DNA from: Anopheles merus
Taxonomy: Eukaryota; Arthropoda; Insecta; Diptera; Culicidae
DNA length: 64,000 nucleotides
Reading direction: 5' to 3'
Assembly (NCBI RefSeq): GCF_017562075.2
Contig: NC_054081.1
Location: 15,594,542 to 15,658,541, forward strand
Position 1 is the stretch's first letter. Each line of letters starts with the position of its first letter. Positions 1 through 13,790 of this stretch are shown in pieces. Made by a program: the position numbers and the translations under genes. The notes beneath the pieces are model-generated. The model searched no databases and was not told the origin of the DNA. It saw only the letters and a program-made list of their open reading frames with translations.

Positions 1-2599
1 CCGCCCAACAATGAGGGAGGGGAGCGAAGCAGCGCGTGGCAAGGGTAAAGGCATGGTTGTTGGTTGTCTGCCCGCACATGTGGTTCGATGAAAAATGGAA
101 CGTACCCGGCTATTATCCGGGCGGGAATTCAGAAATGATTCGCCTCAGTTTGGAGACTCATGCTGCCCGGGCTAGATAGATGGAAGGATACAGGCGGTGG
201 CAGACCCTCTGCGTCCCAAACCTACCGCCCGCACTTTGCTCACATGTTTGAGCGAGCGCTCGAATGACGACGAATCCCTCGGTGATCCTTGAGCAAATCG
301 CAACACAAACACACCGCGCCAACACCAACACCTGCAACGACAGCCAGCACGAAACAACAAAAAAACCTTCCCGTTTTGCCCTTGCAACCCGACCCCGACT
401 CGGCAGTACATCTTAACCCGCCGCGTGCATACATAAAAATGAAACCAGCTGTCCACCCTTCACTCCCGGCAGCGCGAGCAGCCGCTTGGCGAGATGTGAA
501 CTGCGTCTTTGGGGCGGATGTGCGAGGTGGAAAAGTAGCAGGTGGGATTTTGGGGACCGCGCGGGGATTCTTGTTTCGCCATTGGACTTCCCCGTTTCCG
601 AAACCCGGTCCACCGCAACTGTGTGCAGTGGAATTTGTGTTAACAATACGTTCGCCACTTTACGGTGCGAGAAGAAAAACAAAACAAGCACAGCAACAGC
701 AGAAGAGAAGAAACAAACACATACGCATACACAAACCAAACACATGATGGAACAGGATGGCAGACGCAAAATCCACTATCCATTGAAAGTTACCAACCGT
801 TAACGACGGCGTTGGTAGTTGTCGCTTTCTATCTCGCTTATGTATGATCTTCCCATCTTACTGGGAAAATCCTTTCGATGACGAGGTATTTTGCTGCAAA
901 TTAAACTTGCTAGCCTTAAGTAATGAGAAGAAATGTACGTAGTTTCAACAAAATAATGAAGCACCAGGGTAGTTAATATTTTCGCAGGACAATTCAGTTG
1001 AAAAAATAATTGTAGTGTTTGACGATTGGTTAAAACTCCGACAAACAACACAAAAGTACAATAATTGCATACATTTAGGCAGTTATAACACTATTTTTTC
1101 GAATAGATTGCATACGTTTAGGCGCCTTGTTCTCTTGCGATGTCTTGCGAAATCAAACTTTCCAAACCTACCGAAATGATGAAAGTACGTTGCATACTTT
1201 TAGGTGCAACTATCATTATTTTACTCGCAAGCAAAAAATTGCATTCTTTTAGGCGAACGATGTTTGTTTCAACTGCAAAAGCTGCCCAACAAAGCATGCT
1301 GTTCGCCACTCCAACCACGGCCTCGGCAGCACACTCTAACCGATTACAGCCCTTTTCATGTCTCCCCTTTTCAAACCATACACTGACGGGTAGTGTGTGT
1401 GTGTGTGTGTTTTTTTTTGTGTTTGTGTCGCTTTGCATTGTGCCCCTGGCTCGGTTTCTGCACTAAGCCGTGGCACACAAAGCGCAAAAGTGCTCTCGTT
1501 TGCTGATCATCTTCGTACGCTATTATCAAAGATCGACCGGCAAGGCACATGTATGCGAACAGCAGCATTCCCACACACACACACACACACTGACCGGCGT
1601 CATGGAAAACGCTTAAAATATTAAAAATCATTGTGCTTTCATCGCAACCACACAATGCGTTTCTACCGGGGAAAAAATGGATGGGTGGTGTTTTTGGGGA
1701 TGTTAAGGTGCGCGAAATGGTACGAGAGTGTGTACTACCCAACTGCTGCCGTTCGTAGCACATCGCGTATGTGCCCGGCCTCTGATAACTTTTACATTCT
1801 CTCGTGGTCCTTTTTTATCCGCTATTTTGCCTACACCGATTCTGCGCCGGCACAGGTAAACTTTTGTTGACAAATTGGTGGTGCTCTACCCTTGGACAGA
1901 AGAGATTGAAAAGCGAGAGAAAGAGCGACAGACAGGGAATAAGAGCGAAAAAATAGCACGCTAAAAAAACGATGAACACAGAATAAAACGTATTATCGTG
2001 CAGATGGAGCGCGGGCACCATGGAAACATAATCGCATCGCGCACCGATACCGTGACTCAGCGGACAAATATTCGGACATTCATTGCCCGATTTACAAGTG
2101 CGATTTTGGGTTCGTTTTGCTCCTTTCTTTACGCTGTTTGTGACCATTTGTAAACTCGTTCGTAGCAGATGAATTTTTGCCACGATAAACCTCCACGAAA
2201 GCACGACCGGATTAGAAATTATTGTTCTGTAATGTCGGCTTACAGTCACTATTGTTGTACCGGGGACTAATGTCCACGCTTCGCTTACAATTTCCGTGCT
2301 CCAGCACGACCGTCGGATTTTAATCCTACCCGTATAAGCTCTGACAAATTTAGCATCTACCAATTCAAAATCTCACAGCAATATTATGTGCAATTTTCAA
2401 ACTCCAATGTGATTCACACTACTTGGGTAATAAAACCATTCTACCAGAGCTCACTTGCTCAATCCACCGCAGCAGTACAGCCGGAATTATCTTCGATTTG
2501 TTTGCCTTGTTTTTAACGAACACTACAAAATCCCTAATTAAATGTGCTTCCATTCTCATTCTCTTCGTTACATCTTCTGCTGGCTGCTGGCTGAAACAG
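1..2599. other. Non-coding flank or intron upstream of the first exon pair
   Basis: I see no convincing exon here. The segment holds short simple repeats (GT then T near 1397-1420, CA near 1573-1590), CA/A-rich stretches, and a cluster of four copies of a GCATAC-N4-AGGCGC-like motif at 1065-1256. The short open frames overlap on both strands and run through simple repeats, as chance frames do. Because exons of a plus-strand gene follow at 2600, the region is most simply intron of that gene, but this is inference. Confidence 0.5.
1065..1256 (+). repeat. Cluster of four TTGCATAC-NTTT-AGGCGC-like motifs
   Basis: Near-identical 18-mers lie at 1065-1082, 1108-1125, 1190-1207 and 1239-1256, all on the plus strand. 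The most conserved part is GCATAC, four mostly T bases, then AGGCGC; copies differ by one to three bases. The sequence between them is unrelated, so this is not a simple tandem repeat. Further copies lie at 6010, 36807, 60897, 61086 and, inverted, 3684. Function unknown. Confidence 0.6.
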
Positions 2600-2670
2600 A
2601 GATGGAGCTGCAGAAGAAAACCAAGTCGGCACACCGCGTCAACAGCGTCGAGGATACCTCAGGCAACGAC
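2600..2670 (+). CDS. Penultimate coding exon of an unrecognised plus-strand gene (partial)
   Basis: A pyrimidine-rich stretch ends in CTGAAACAG at 2599, a good acceptor; the exon closes with GAC and a consensus GTAAGT donor at 2671. The open frame reads MELQKKTKSAHRVNSVEDTS and then GND, lysine-rich and polar. The donor is in phase 0, matching the exon at 3184. If the acceptor is at 2599 the exon begins with two bases of a split codon; an alternative AG at 2601 would give phase 0. The piece is soluble in character, with no domain I recognise. Earlier exons are not seen in the window, so the gene's identity is open. Confidence 0.6.
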
Positions 2671-3183
2671 GTAAGTAGCTTGTCCTTTTCTTTTTGCATT
2701 CCGTACAGCCTTCGGTTCCCCGCCCCTACCTCCCTGGTGGACAAATTTTAGCATGCACTGCACCAAAACCCTTCCGGTCAAACAAAAACCATCATAATGA
2801 GCCGATTGGGTTTTTGCGGCTTGCGAAATGCCTTGCCTTGCGCCACAGCAAACTTTAATTAGTACCTTATCTCGCTGGAAGACGCCAGACGGTGCGGTGG
2901 CGAGGGAATGGGACAGGCACGTTGGGTCCAATCGGCTAGCAGTCGTAGCCGATGTGCTCCATACTAATGAAGTTTGCTACACTTTCGCCCCAAAATGGAT
3001 TGAACGTTCAAGAACGTATCGGAAAAGGAGGAAAACAGTTCTCAAACCAAAAAAATAACAACCTTCTCAAAGTCGACACCGTTTCGGTCGCTTTCGGTTA
3101 GCCCCCGATAGTGTCTTTCTTCCTGCGCTTACCTTCCGGGTTTTCCGGCTTCCTTTCTTTCTACCTTGCAAACGCCCCGGCAG

Positions 3184-3405
3184 GAAATCAACTCTACGCC
3201 CAACATCGACCAGTCTGACGAGAGCAACAAAATCCACAAAAATGGCCGGCTTTATAAGGGTTTGCAGGCGGGCGAACACGACCTAATCAGCTCCAGCACT
3301 AGCGATGCGTCCGTCCGTGTAGGCCCGGTCACCCTGTGGCCGCTGGTGGTTGGCGCCCTGGCCCTAGCCCTCTCGCATGGTAACACGCCACGGGTGCGCT
3401 GTTAA
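3184..3405 (+). CDS. Terminal coding exon with hydrophobic C-terminal segment
   Basis: The acceptor is a pyrimidine tract ending CCCCGGCAG at 3183. The 73-codon frame is in phase 0 with the donor at 2671 and ends with TAA at 3403-3405. It starts EINSTPNIDQSDESNK, continues through a basic stretch (KIHKNGRLYKG) and a serine-rich stretch (ISSSTSDAS), then a hydrophobic run (VTLWPLVVGALALAL) followed by ten mostly polar residues ending in Cys. The hydrophobic segment could be a membrane anchor, or the tail of a GPI-anchor signal of the kind found on insect neural adhesion proteins; the polar end after it fits a GPI signal poorly. Protein family not recognised. The intron between this exon and the last is 513 bp. 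Confidence comes from two matching splice sites, one phase and a clean stop. Confidence 0.6.
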   Translation, partial: EINSTPNIDQSDESNKIHKNGRLYKGLQAGEHDLISSSTSDASVRVGPVTLWPLVVGALALALSHGNTPRVRC

Positions 3406-4078
3406 GCGGAACAACACGGGGGGGAGAGCGGCCTAGCGCATACGGTTCACCGTCAGCAACAACCGTCACCTCGATACGCACCGGAAGGAATGGATGCAGT
3501 TTGCTGCATGTTACCGAAGCTTCGGTACACCTTGTTGCAGTGTTACAGCGGCAGGTCCAGCACGACGAAGAGAGCAAATCGTTCACGAAACGTTTCACGC
3601 GACTAGGACACAAACATTACACAAAAGACCGGCTCTCGAATCATACATGGCGGTATAACGATTGAGATTGATTTCACTCGAATGCGCCTAAAGGTATACT
3701 GTGCATTACAAAATGACGCTCATTGTATTGCGTGTCCTTTTACTGCGCGCCACGAGTTAAGGTTTAATAGCTTTTTCTTTTTGTTAACTCACCCTCTAGC
3801 CATCATACAACTTAAATGTATACGTACACAATATAGAAGCTTGTTTTGGGTTGATTTCTGTTTTCGAAAAAAAATGCTATAAAGTAATCAAAATAATTAT
3901 CTCATTTTCTCACCGTGTTCGTGGTTTTTTGAGCTGTGAGTAGGGAACTTTGTATTATATAAGACAAGTCTTCTACGATTGGACTACCAATTAGATCGAG
4001 GAAAATGGGAAAATCATCTACTACCACTATAAGCTGTAGATTATGCAGTGCTCATCAAAGTATTGTCCGAATGCATTT

Positions 4079-4376
<298 letters not shown>

Positions 4377-6189
4377 AGTAAGTTGCACAGGCTTTGTCAT
4401 TCCATTGTTTAACTACAAACATTGGATACGTGTCCGAAATATTGCTCACGACAAGTTTAGATTCGTGATCGGGTTTGTCATGCTCATGATCGGATGCGCG
4501 TGATCGCGTGCATAGGTTTGAATGAACTCATACTAAGCAGCCTTGAGGCACGTTACGTCATTAGAGGGACATTCATAACCGTTATAGCAAAAATTTTGAG
4601 CCGTTTCTAACATGGTTTTCGATATTTCAATACCATTTTCACCTTTTCACTTTTTTATGATTTTTTTATTCACCATTCTTTCCTCCCAAAGAAAAAAAAA
4701 ATGTACAGATATTAGAGAAAAAAAATCAAACACGTTTAAAAACCTGTGAAACAAAGGACAAGTTATGCATCAAAACTTCTAGACTTGCTAGCACTAACCG
4801 CATAGTCCAATGCTGTGAATTAGAAAATGCACACTCTGAACTACTTGCGATGAACAGTTTTTGTACGGCAGTGAAAAAAACAATTCCTACCGCACTCTTT
4901 CACACACACACAAATACACGCGCATATGCGAGCCCAAGCAGCGTGGGAAATCAATTAGTGAGATGAGACAAATGCGATGCATATGCGGGCTGTGGAATTG
5001 CGTTTGTGTGTGTTTATTTTTGCTCCATTTTTGTTCACATGATGCCATCCTGCCACTCCTCAAACAGTAAAAAAAAACAGGCGATTCATTCATCATGGCT
5101 GTGGGGTTTGGGTTAATGGGTGCACCGCTAGCACACATGACGCATGGCCTACGTACCATTTTGCCACTTCCTTCCGATGTCGTTGTCGGTTAGGTCGGCC
5201 GCCTGCCATCGGCCGAATCGGAAGCTGGGTTGGTGCATAGTGGGCTCCTTTTTTTTTGTTTGCTCTTTTTCCCACTCTCATCGGCAATTCATTGTCAACC
5301 GGTGGTTTGGGCAGCGAAGCGCAAATGTCGAGACATTACGACTCGACTCGCTAATGAGTCGAAATGAGGAGGGAGAGCGCAGCAAAAAATAAAACCACCC
5401 CACAGAGTGGAGAGTGAAGCGCTATGCAACCAGCAGGAAACGGTGGAAACGCTTTGCCGTCATTAGCCGTAATGGAAATTATTTCCAGCGCGCCGACCGT
5501 TCATTGTAATAATTGTTTGTTTTTGTTTACTTCCACGCGTGGGTGTGGGGGTGCTGCAGCTGCAACTGCATCTGTTACATGATTCATTTCTGCCACTGCA
5601 CGCTGCATGCTGCGGGCTTTTAGCGATTAAAAATCAAGCGTACGTCGAAGCGGGATGTCGACCAGCGCCACACACATACACACACACTCACACACCAAGC
5701 TGATCCTTTAACCGGTGGGAAGAAAAGTGCCAAAAGAGGGAAACAAAACACAAGGAAAAGCTAACCCACTCGGGAATTACAGGAAGGCTAAACACAATCG
5801 TGCGCCAGCTTAGCTTTGAACGAACAACAGAGAGCACACAACAACAACAAAAAAGTTCGGCGCGTGCTGCGCTTTCCAAATTCTAGCGTGCCGAGTGTGC
5901 TAAAACATGGGAGGCAAAACTGTTGTTAAATGGAAAGTTAAACACAGGAACAATTTGCCACCCTGCGGGAGCGTTTGCAGGGGAGAGAAATACAAATATG
6001 CTATGGTTCATGCATACATGCAGGCGCCGAAAAGCGCTCGTACGGCGCGAACGGAGCGGAACAGGGAGTAAAAACTAATTACGCGCCCATTCTGTCACGA
6101 TAATAAGAGTAATGGTAGCACTAATGATTACGAATTGAAATTATTACACTATCAAACCCCCTTACCAATAACAATAATAAATGCATTGA

Positions 6190-6208
6190 CAAAAGAAGAG
6201 CGAAAGAG

Positions 6209-6278
<70 letters not shown>
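6190..6278 (+). repeat. (GA)n microsatellite
   Basis: An uninterrupted GA run of about 70 bp with imperfect edges (CGAAAGAG, ACAGAG). It lies in the A-rich region that may be 3' UTR. GA runs can bind GAGA-type factors in flies; no function is shown here. Confidence 0.95.
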
Positions 6279-8251
6279 TAAAACGAAACGAATCAATTTT
6301 TCCAACACACAAATACCCTTGCGGATTGGTTACGTTGCAGATACAAAAAAAAGCTCAAAATAACACTGCAAAATTGTTTGACATGCATACACTAGTTTTG
6401 CAAGCTCATCCAGCCGAGTTTGGGCTAACGTTGAAAGTATGCTGTTAGCAAACAACAGATGCATTCTACATTTTTGCGTTAATTTTTGATTAAAAAAACA
6501 AATTTGGAGAATAAACGCCTACAAACTTTTTTTTTATTTTGCTTTATTTTTTTTTTGCCGACTAACAAGGATTGATCCAACTATCATCATAATATAACCA
6601 CACGCATTCGTAACATGTCATTTTCTCTCATAAAATAGTTTTTTCATAACAAGACTCAGACGCCAGCAATAGTGCAAGAAAAAAAAACAAAAATAAAATT
6701 GAAAACAAATAAATCAAAACACGGTTTACGTTGAGGGATGCAAAAAAAACAAGCAATGAAAATTGAAGCTTTGCAACCATAAACACAAAACAAGCCGGTC
6801 AAAACGCGAAAAGGAAGAAGAAAAAACAAGAGCTCAAACAGCACCGGGCAATCGATCAATCAATTCCGTTGATCTATACATGTATAAATAAGCATTCATA
6901 TTTACGCATACAATCAGCAGCAAGCGGGAGCGTACATAAGGGAATTGGAGAATGGGTGGAAAGGGATATTGGAGATATCCTGCCGGGAAAGACATGAAAA
7001 AGGGGTTACTATACTATTTGTTGTTTTATGGTTCCATCTTGCGTAAGCTGTTAGCATTTTAGGAACTTAGAAACGTCTTGCTGCGTGTATGTGTGTGTGT
7101 ATGTGTGAATGTACAAGCGTGAACATTACAGTATGCAAGTGTGTGTAAATGTGCACGTGTGCGTGAACATGTATGTGAGCGAAAGTGGTAAGCGTAAGTG
7201 GATCATATTTTCCACAGCCAGTTCTAAGAATGGCCAACGATGGAAAATACTGCGAAATGATTGCAGATGGGCAAAATATTTGTTACATATTTTACTGGAT
7301 AGTTTTAATCGTTCCCTTTTCTGCACAATGGTTGAATGCCATAGCAAAAAAAAAAGGAAAAAAGGGGAGATGCGAAACAAAAACACGGGAAAATATAAAA
7401 CACATTAGCGGAGAAGCTTAGCGGAGCTAGTAATATAAAATCACAGTAAACGGTTTACTCAGTAACAGTACACGCATTAAAGGATAATTTAACGCTATAG
7501 CCAATCTCGATGCGAAAAGCAACTGGTGTGTGGGTGTATATAAAGCGTAACTAAGTATCATTACCAAAACAAAAAAAAAATCTAAAGAAACAAACAAACC
7601 CCGATACTGGCAATATTCCTTTTCAGCACTGTATAAATAAAACAATTGCAAAACATTACAACTAAAACATGACAAGCCGAAGGACAACGGGCACATTTGC
7701 TAGTCGGGGGAGAGAGAAAAAAACAGCATACAAGCTTAATCAAGCAGTAAAACTAACACAATAAAATAAAACAAAAACAAAACCAATAGAATAAAAGCAA
7801 ACTAAATCATTGTTGTGGTAAAGCGAGAAGCCCTAGAGTTCGGCATCGCAAAGGAGAAGGAGTGTTATGAAAAGGGGGTTAAAGGGGAAACGTATATAAT
7901 GTGTAGGACAAAGCAGCAGCTGAAGTACGAGAGAGTAGCGGAGGGATAGAAAATGCACACATACGCGCGGGGAACTCATGAAAAGAGTAACAATCTTAAC
8001 AGCATTGTAACAGAAGCAAAACAGAGAAACAAAAAAAAACATTATACATTTAACAAACCGATGCTGTTGACCCTCGTTTCGTTTGCCACCCCGTGTGAGA
8101 TGAAAAAAAACCCGAAGCGCATGAACTTCTACATTGCAAGCAGAGCAAATTATGATATAATCATAAAACAAACAGAGGGGAAAAGAGGGTAAAAAATAAC
8201 AGTAAACTAAACACATCAAAACGTGAAACTAATGATGAGAAATACACAAAT

Positions 8252-8257
8252 AATAAA
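8252..8257 (+). terminator. Candidate poly(A) signal AATAAA
   Basis: AATAAA followed 12-25 bases later by a GT-rich element (AATTGTGTACTGGTTTT) is the usual arrangement of a cleavage and polyadenylation site. It is the last such signal before composition changes from A-rich to mixed, so it is the best candidate end for the plus-strand gene whose stop is at 3405. Transcript evidence is absent. Confidence 0.35.
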
Positions 8258-8863
8258 ACGAGCTAATTGTGTACTGGTTTTATTTCGATTTGCGTTTCTG
8301 CTTCTCTTTTTTATTGAATATTATTATGGAAAAAAGGCAAACCCACTCCCCAACCTAATCGGATGTTGACTTCGGACTGCGGGGGTAGAAATCAATATCA
8401 AAATGCCAGTGTAGTGTACAATAAACCTAAAAGCAGCGCTTCGTTCATCATCTTATCTCATCGACTGCTTGGAGACGAGCTGAAAGTTCCGAACGAAGCA
8501 AAAAAAAAAAAAACGAGCACAAACTCCCACACAAATGAAAGAAATTGACGGCTGGATCGTCTTGGCAGAAGGCGGAGAAGCTCTTTTCAGTATCGAACGC
8601 ATCGCAATCTTTGTACGATTTTCTTTCGAGATTATTTTTTCTGTCCTTTCCCTTTTCGCTAGCCTGTCATCGTTTCCATGAAAACTGCAACACACTGCAC
8701 TTTCTGCGCTGCAACACGATACAACGTTGACACGGCAGTAGGCGAAAGTTCGCGCCCAGCACATCGAAATGGAACCAATTACCCCTACCGTACGACACTT
8801 TTCGCCACTTTCAAACGGGTTTTTTTTTTATTTTTTTTTGTGGACGTTTTAGTACAATTTAGT

Positions 8864-9120
8864 TCAGCGTGTACTAATAGACTGGCTTGTCAGCAAGCGG
8901 TGTAGTATCGTCGGCACTTTCGCAGCGAGGCACAGCACCGTTCGACCAGGCACGTTGCACCAGGCAGCTGAAGCGTGCCACCGCACACAGCAATTTCCTG
9001 TCAGCGTTTCCTGCAGTGGTGCGATGTGCGAACGATACGGCACGGTGACACCTTCCTGACGTGGCCTCCGATCGGGCTCGGGTTTTGGTCCGCCTTGCCA
9101 TCCGAAAGGAGCTGTGTGGG
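8864..9120 (-). CDS. Weak candidate 3'-terminal exon, minus strand
   Basis: On the minus strand a strong pyrimidine tract (GCTCCTTCCCCTAG) ends at 9121, followed by about 250 bp of GC-rich sequence open to TGA at 8864-8866. One frame reads HTAPFGWQGGPKPEPD at its start and carries a Trp/Cys-rich middle. All three minus frames are open for long stretches, so the frame cannot be chosen with confidence and no domain is recognised. The GC-rich composition contrasts with the AT-rich flanks. It may simply be a CpG-rich non-coding island. Confidence 0.18.
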
Positions 9121-9136
9121 CTAGGGGAAGGAGCAA

Positions 9137-12100
9137 TAGCTCGGGGTTTGGTTTTTATTATGCATGCAAGTAAGAGATATCGCCCGAGAGTTCGGCGAAA
9201 CTTTTGACTGCTTTTGACATCTGCCCGACCCACGGTTCGGGGCAGTTTGTTTTGCGCCACTACGATCGGACCTTCTTTTTTTGCTATCGCGATACTTCCA
9301 GCCCCCGCTCCGTTAGCGTGGGATGGGCTCAAGGCTATTAGGAGAAGACACAAAAAATGGTCACTGCCCGTGACCGACAGTGGAACGCAAAAGGTTTCGG
9401 AAATATTAAATTATTTATATATTCACTTTTCGGTCGTACCCGAAATGCAGAAGCCATCCCTGTAGGTCGTGTATACGAGATTTTGCCTCGGTTGTTTTGT
9501 GTGTTTGTTTCAACTGGATGTACTTTTTTTATTTTTTTAATATCATTCATGTATGAAAGACTGCTTCCGTATAGTCGGGATAGTTCTAGAGCAAAATTCA
9601 GAAAGGTATTAATGTAAGTGCATCCTTACAACACCGAGAGATGTGCAAAAAATTTTATTGGCTGAATATAAGCAAAATGTTTGTTTGCTTCCAAATTTTC
9701 CTCATTTTCTTCAATATCTGTTTTTAAAGCATATTAGAAACATTATTTAAAATTTATATAAATACCGCATTGGTTCGAAGTACGGACACGTAAGACATTT
9801 CTGGCATTTTAAATGTTCTTACGTATTCAAATTTAATCGATCCCCTGTATAACTCACTTAACTGAAACAAACCTTCTTAAGTATTGAACATAATTAAGCT
9901 TTATAACAATTCTTCTCGGAACATTAAAAAAACATAAAAAAAAATTTCAGCAAAGGTGTATAGGGATAACCTCAGAATTCGATCAATAATCTTAAAGTTC
10001 ACATTTACCCTAAACCCTCTTTTAGTTTTACACTAACTTAAGGTCTGAACACAAAATTCTTCCTGAACCGACAATACGACGGACTTATTGACATCCAGGT
10101 TTTGGTGATGTTTTTTTCTCTCTTATACTCGTTGATCCATTGAAGTACTGCTGGGCGAATAAAGTCTTTTCCGCACGGCTATCTAAGCATCCGTCGCATC
10201 TATGTTCAAATATCGTTGCGCTATTGCTACTATCAGTGTCTTGAATAATATTTTTATGCAATTAATCACTATTTCCTCCGACTATCTTGATTTCAAAACA
10301 AAATTTAAATTCTTGCTTCTAATTCCAGACCGATTTTAAAACATGTTTTTGTGAATATCAGTAAACAATATGGTAAAAACTGTTGTTTTAACGTTGATAA
10401 AAAACCTCCACCATCAATTAAAATAAGTTACATTGTAGTTGGTTTAATGCATAATTGCTTAGAATACCTGTGACGGTGAACTAACCGACAGAAAACATTT
10501 GTTTATAGCGGTCAGGTACATTTTAAATTTATTATAGTACATCATGGCAATCATGTAAAAGTAAAATGGGACCAGGGACTGGATATGAAGAAATTCAATA
10601 AAAACATGATGAAGTTGTCCGTAATTTGAATCCTACTATTACATGTTAGCAGAACACATTAAGCCAAATGCTTATAGGCAGTTTGCTCACGATCTTTGCG
10701 TGCTTTGCCTAGGAAATTCGCAAACCAAATTCCAAACGCGAATTAATGCTCCAAAATAAATACTTTTGTCATGTCAATTTCAGTTTGCAAGGGTGTATTA
10801 TGTTACATTTTGTATTTGGGTGTGATGCTGGTATCTTTGTAAAATCTTTTTTACCAAATCACATCTTAATTTTGATTGCTAATACTTTAATATTTGCACA
10901 TCCTTTTAAATCTACCTCTGCATTCTACACCATATCTATTCAATATGTTAAAAGGATGAGCATAAGCTCATTCCGAAATGCAGAGTGAACGTACCAGAAA
11001 CACATCATAATTGCCTCCAATAACCACAACGAAATGTAATATACGGCGAATAAAGAGCTTCAGGCAGCAGCTTAAGTTAGATCTTTAAAATAAACCTTAT
11101 CATCTGTTGCGTCGCCTGCCAATGGATACGTCCCAGTGGATATCGTTCATGATATGATTCACGGTAATCTTCTCCGGAGCGATCGGCACCATACATTCCA
11201 TAGTAATCCCCAGCAGTCAGTAACCCGCTTGCAACCCGAACACTCATTAACGCGCGAATCTTACGACCACATGCACATGCTAATCCGTTTAACGTTTGCT
11301 CATACACTCGTAAAACGAAATACTTGACCAGAACAATTCACGGGCGTAGCACGAGCTGCCAGCGCCTTACGCTTCGCAATGGCCGGCAGGACGGCCGGAG
11401 GAAAAGTGGGAAAGAAGCTGATACGCACAGCGCAACGCTAATGAAGAAGGTTAGCACTCAGCTATGTTGAAAAGCAGGTCGAGCGAGTTTAATCAACTGT
11501 TTTACGGGCCGGGGAAGCTGAAGCGCTTGGAGGTGGCGGTGCGAAAAGGAAACACAACGTTCAAACACTCACCCCGATACGCTTACAAAGTATTGGAGCA
11601 CACACAGCATTCCATGCATCGCGCAACAAGACAGGCAATAAAGTTTCTCCCCCTTCCCTCCACTAGCCTCCTGCCAGAAGCTAAGGCGCTGGAATGAACC
11701 GAGCAAATCCCATCCATCGCGACCCAGCGCTGGAATGTGCGCCCGCGGAAAAAGCTATCGATGAAATTGATCGACTTCAACCCAACAGCGCTGGTTCCCT
11801 CTGGCCGGCTCAACGGGCGACATTCTCGGTGTTGTGAACGGTTGTGTTTGGAAGTTGAGTTAATATTCTTTTTACAGTTGAGCTTTGCGCTCTCAGCTGC
11901 CCTCCCTTGCTCTTCTACTGGAAAATGTGTCAGGACGGGCCGGGGGATGGTCCTCCTAGGAGCAATGGATGCCACATTCCACGTCAATATTATTTCAATA
12001 AACAAAACGCGCACAGAAGCGTGAAAAGAAAATGATCCTCTTACGCGGGCCCCGCCGCCAATGGATGTGAGATTGTCAAAGGGAATGAGGGACTTCTTTT

Positions 12101-13790
12101 TTTTTTGGAACGTAGGGTAGAGAAGCCGAGAGCTAAACATTGCGAAACGACGTATCGTTCCGCATCGTTGCAGCATTCCGAGGGGTGAAGCGCTGAGAAG
12201 ACAGTGCTGGATGACTCGATGCCCCAGCTCCAGCCCCTGCTTTAGCAAGGAGTGGCAGGAAGCGTAATTTCATTACATGTCGACCGATCGCATTACCGAA
12301 CGTTGTCGTTTTGGTATGGAAGCACGACGCGGTTCACGTTCAGCGACCAGAAACGAAGAAACGAAAGCAAACAGCGTCAAAATAGTATACTTCCTAAATG
12401 AACTTAACAAGCGAGGCATCGTTGCACCGGAATGGAGTGTTTCAATGTTTCCAACAACAACGAAAAAAAGAAGCAGCCCCGTTGACAAGGGTAATTTTGA
12501 AGCGTTTCAGCCAGCTGTTTAGAGAAAATTTAAATAAAGCAATTTTATCACTCGGCTTGCATAACTTTCGGGCGCGTTAGAGTGGTGATGCGTTGGGAAA
12601 TATTGACAGCAAGAGGATAAAGATTGCATTATCAAGAGCCCCTTGTAGGTATGCTATTTACATCACATTTTTATACCTTTAAAGTAACGTAAGCAGTAAT
12701 ACGACCGATGCCGTTCCTTCTAAAAATAAAATAAAGTAGCGTAAGCGACACCTGGCGCATTCAGCAAAATCAATAAAACTAACATACTTACTTAAACAAA
12801 CTTACAAATGAAAATAACGACAAAAATGGTTTTGATTGGAGGTAAAAGCACCTTAATGTATGTAAGTAGCACAATAGCTACTGATTGATAAGCGTTTCCC
12901 GCAGATTTTGATATATTTTAATGTTTTTCTTATTTTTTATTTAATTTAGCCTTTCGCATTAGACATCCGGCCTCAGCACAATTTTTCGATCGAAAAAATT
13001 TAATAGGCGCTCACGTAAAACTGACAGTATAACTATTTCTTTCATACATGAAGTCGATTCCCATCGAGTTCAGTATTTAGTGTACGTAAACTATTTTTTT
13101 TTGTATTTAATAATTGATTTTTTATCACCCAAAATATTGAAAAAGGACCAAAACATTTACCAACTTGCTTTTACAAAACGTTTATCGAAACCATTAACCT
13201 TGATTTATGGCATTTTTCTAATATTCGATAATTTCCGCAGCTCAATGCGTCGTTGATTTTTCCCCATACAAAGCGGAACGATCGAATTTTTGTAGCATAG
13301 TTCATTTTGTTCGTGAGTGTCATGATATACCAGTTTTCAAAAAGACCGGTAAAATGAACACCTTGGCGGCGAAATGAAACCCGATCGTGCCTAAACGTAT
13401 GCAAAGAGTATTGATTTGTATGATATTGCTTTAATATTCCAGTATGTATCAGTATTTAAAAGATTTATACAGTAAACTTATTTGATTTGTAAAACCTCCA
13501 TCAAAGCAAACAGTCTATACACGATTCCCTCCAAAATCTTCTAAAAATCTAAATGCAGGCACAAATTTAAAAAAAACTTGATGGGCAATGGTGTTCGCTG
13601 TACCGATACAAATAAAATTCGACTCGTTTCACTGGAGTAGGCCACCTCATTGCCTATCAGTTGAACTAGATAAACATTCACCAAAAGTTCTTTCATTACA
13701 TGACTTTCTGCGACGAAAATAGTAACATTAATTGTACAATCATTCTCCCAACCGTATGGGGTTTTAGCCACACTCGCACTCGTTTCACAC
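9137..13790. other. Intergenic or intronic DNA, no confident gene
   Basis: 9.6-11.0 kb and 12.6-13.7 kb are AT-rich with no supported gene. A short hairpin lies at 9788-9824 (arms beginning ACGTAAGA and ending TTCTTACGT). Between 11.1 and 12.3 kb the composition is more balanced and several overlapping frames are open on both strands (up to 221 codons on the minus strand), but none has recognisable domains or matching splice sites. Confidence 0.5.

Noticed and set aside
11077..11307. Minus-strand frame with GDYYGMYGADRSGEDYRESY
   Set aside because: Looks locally protein-like, but it is short, ends in AT-rich DNA, and has no start, splice site or known domain to support it.
11583..12248. 221-codon minus-strand frame
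   Set aside because: No ATG-led protein-like sequence, runs through an A tract, no domain or splice partner; about what chance allows in 64 kb.
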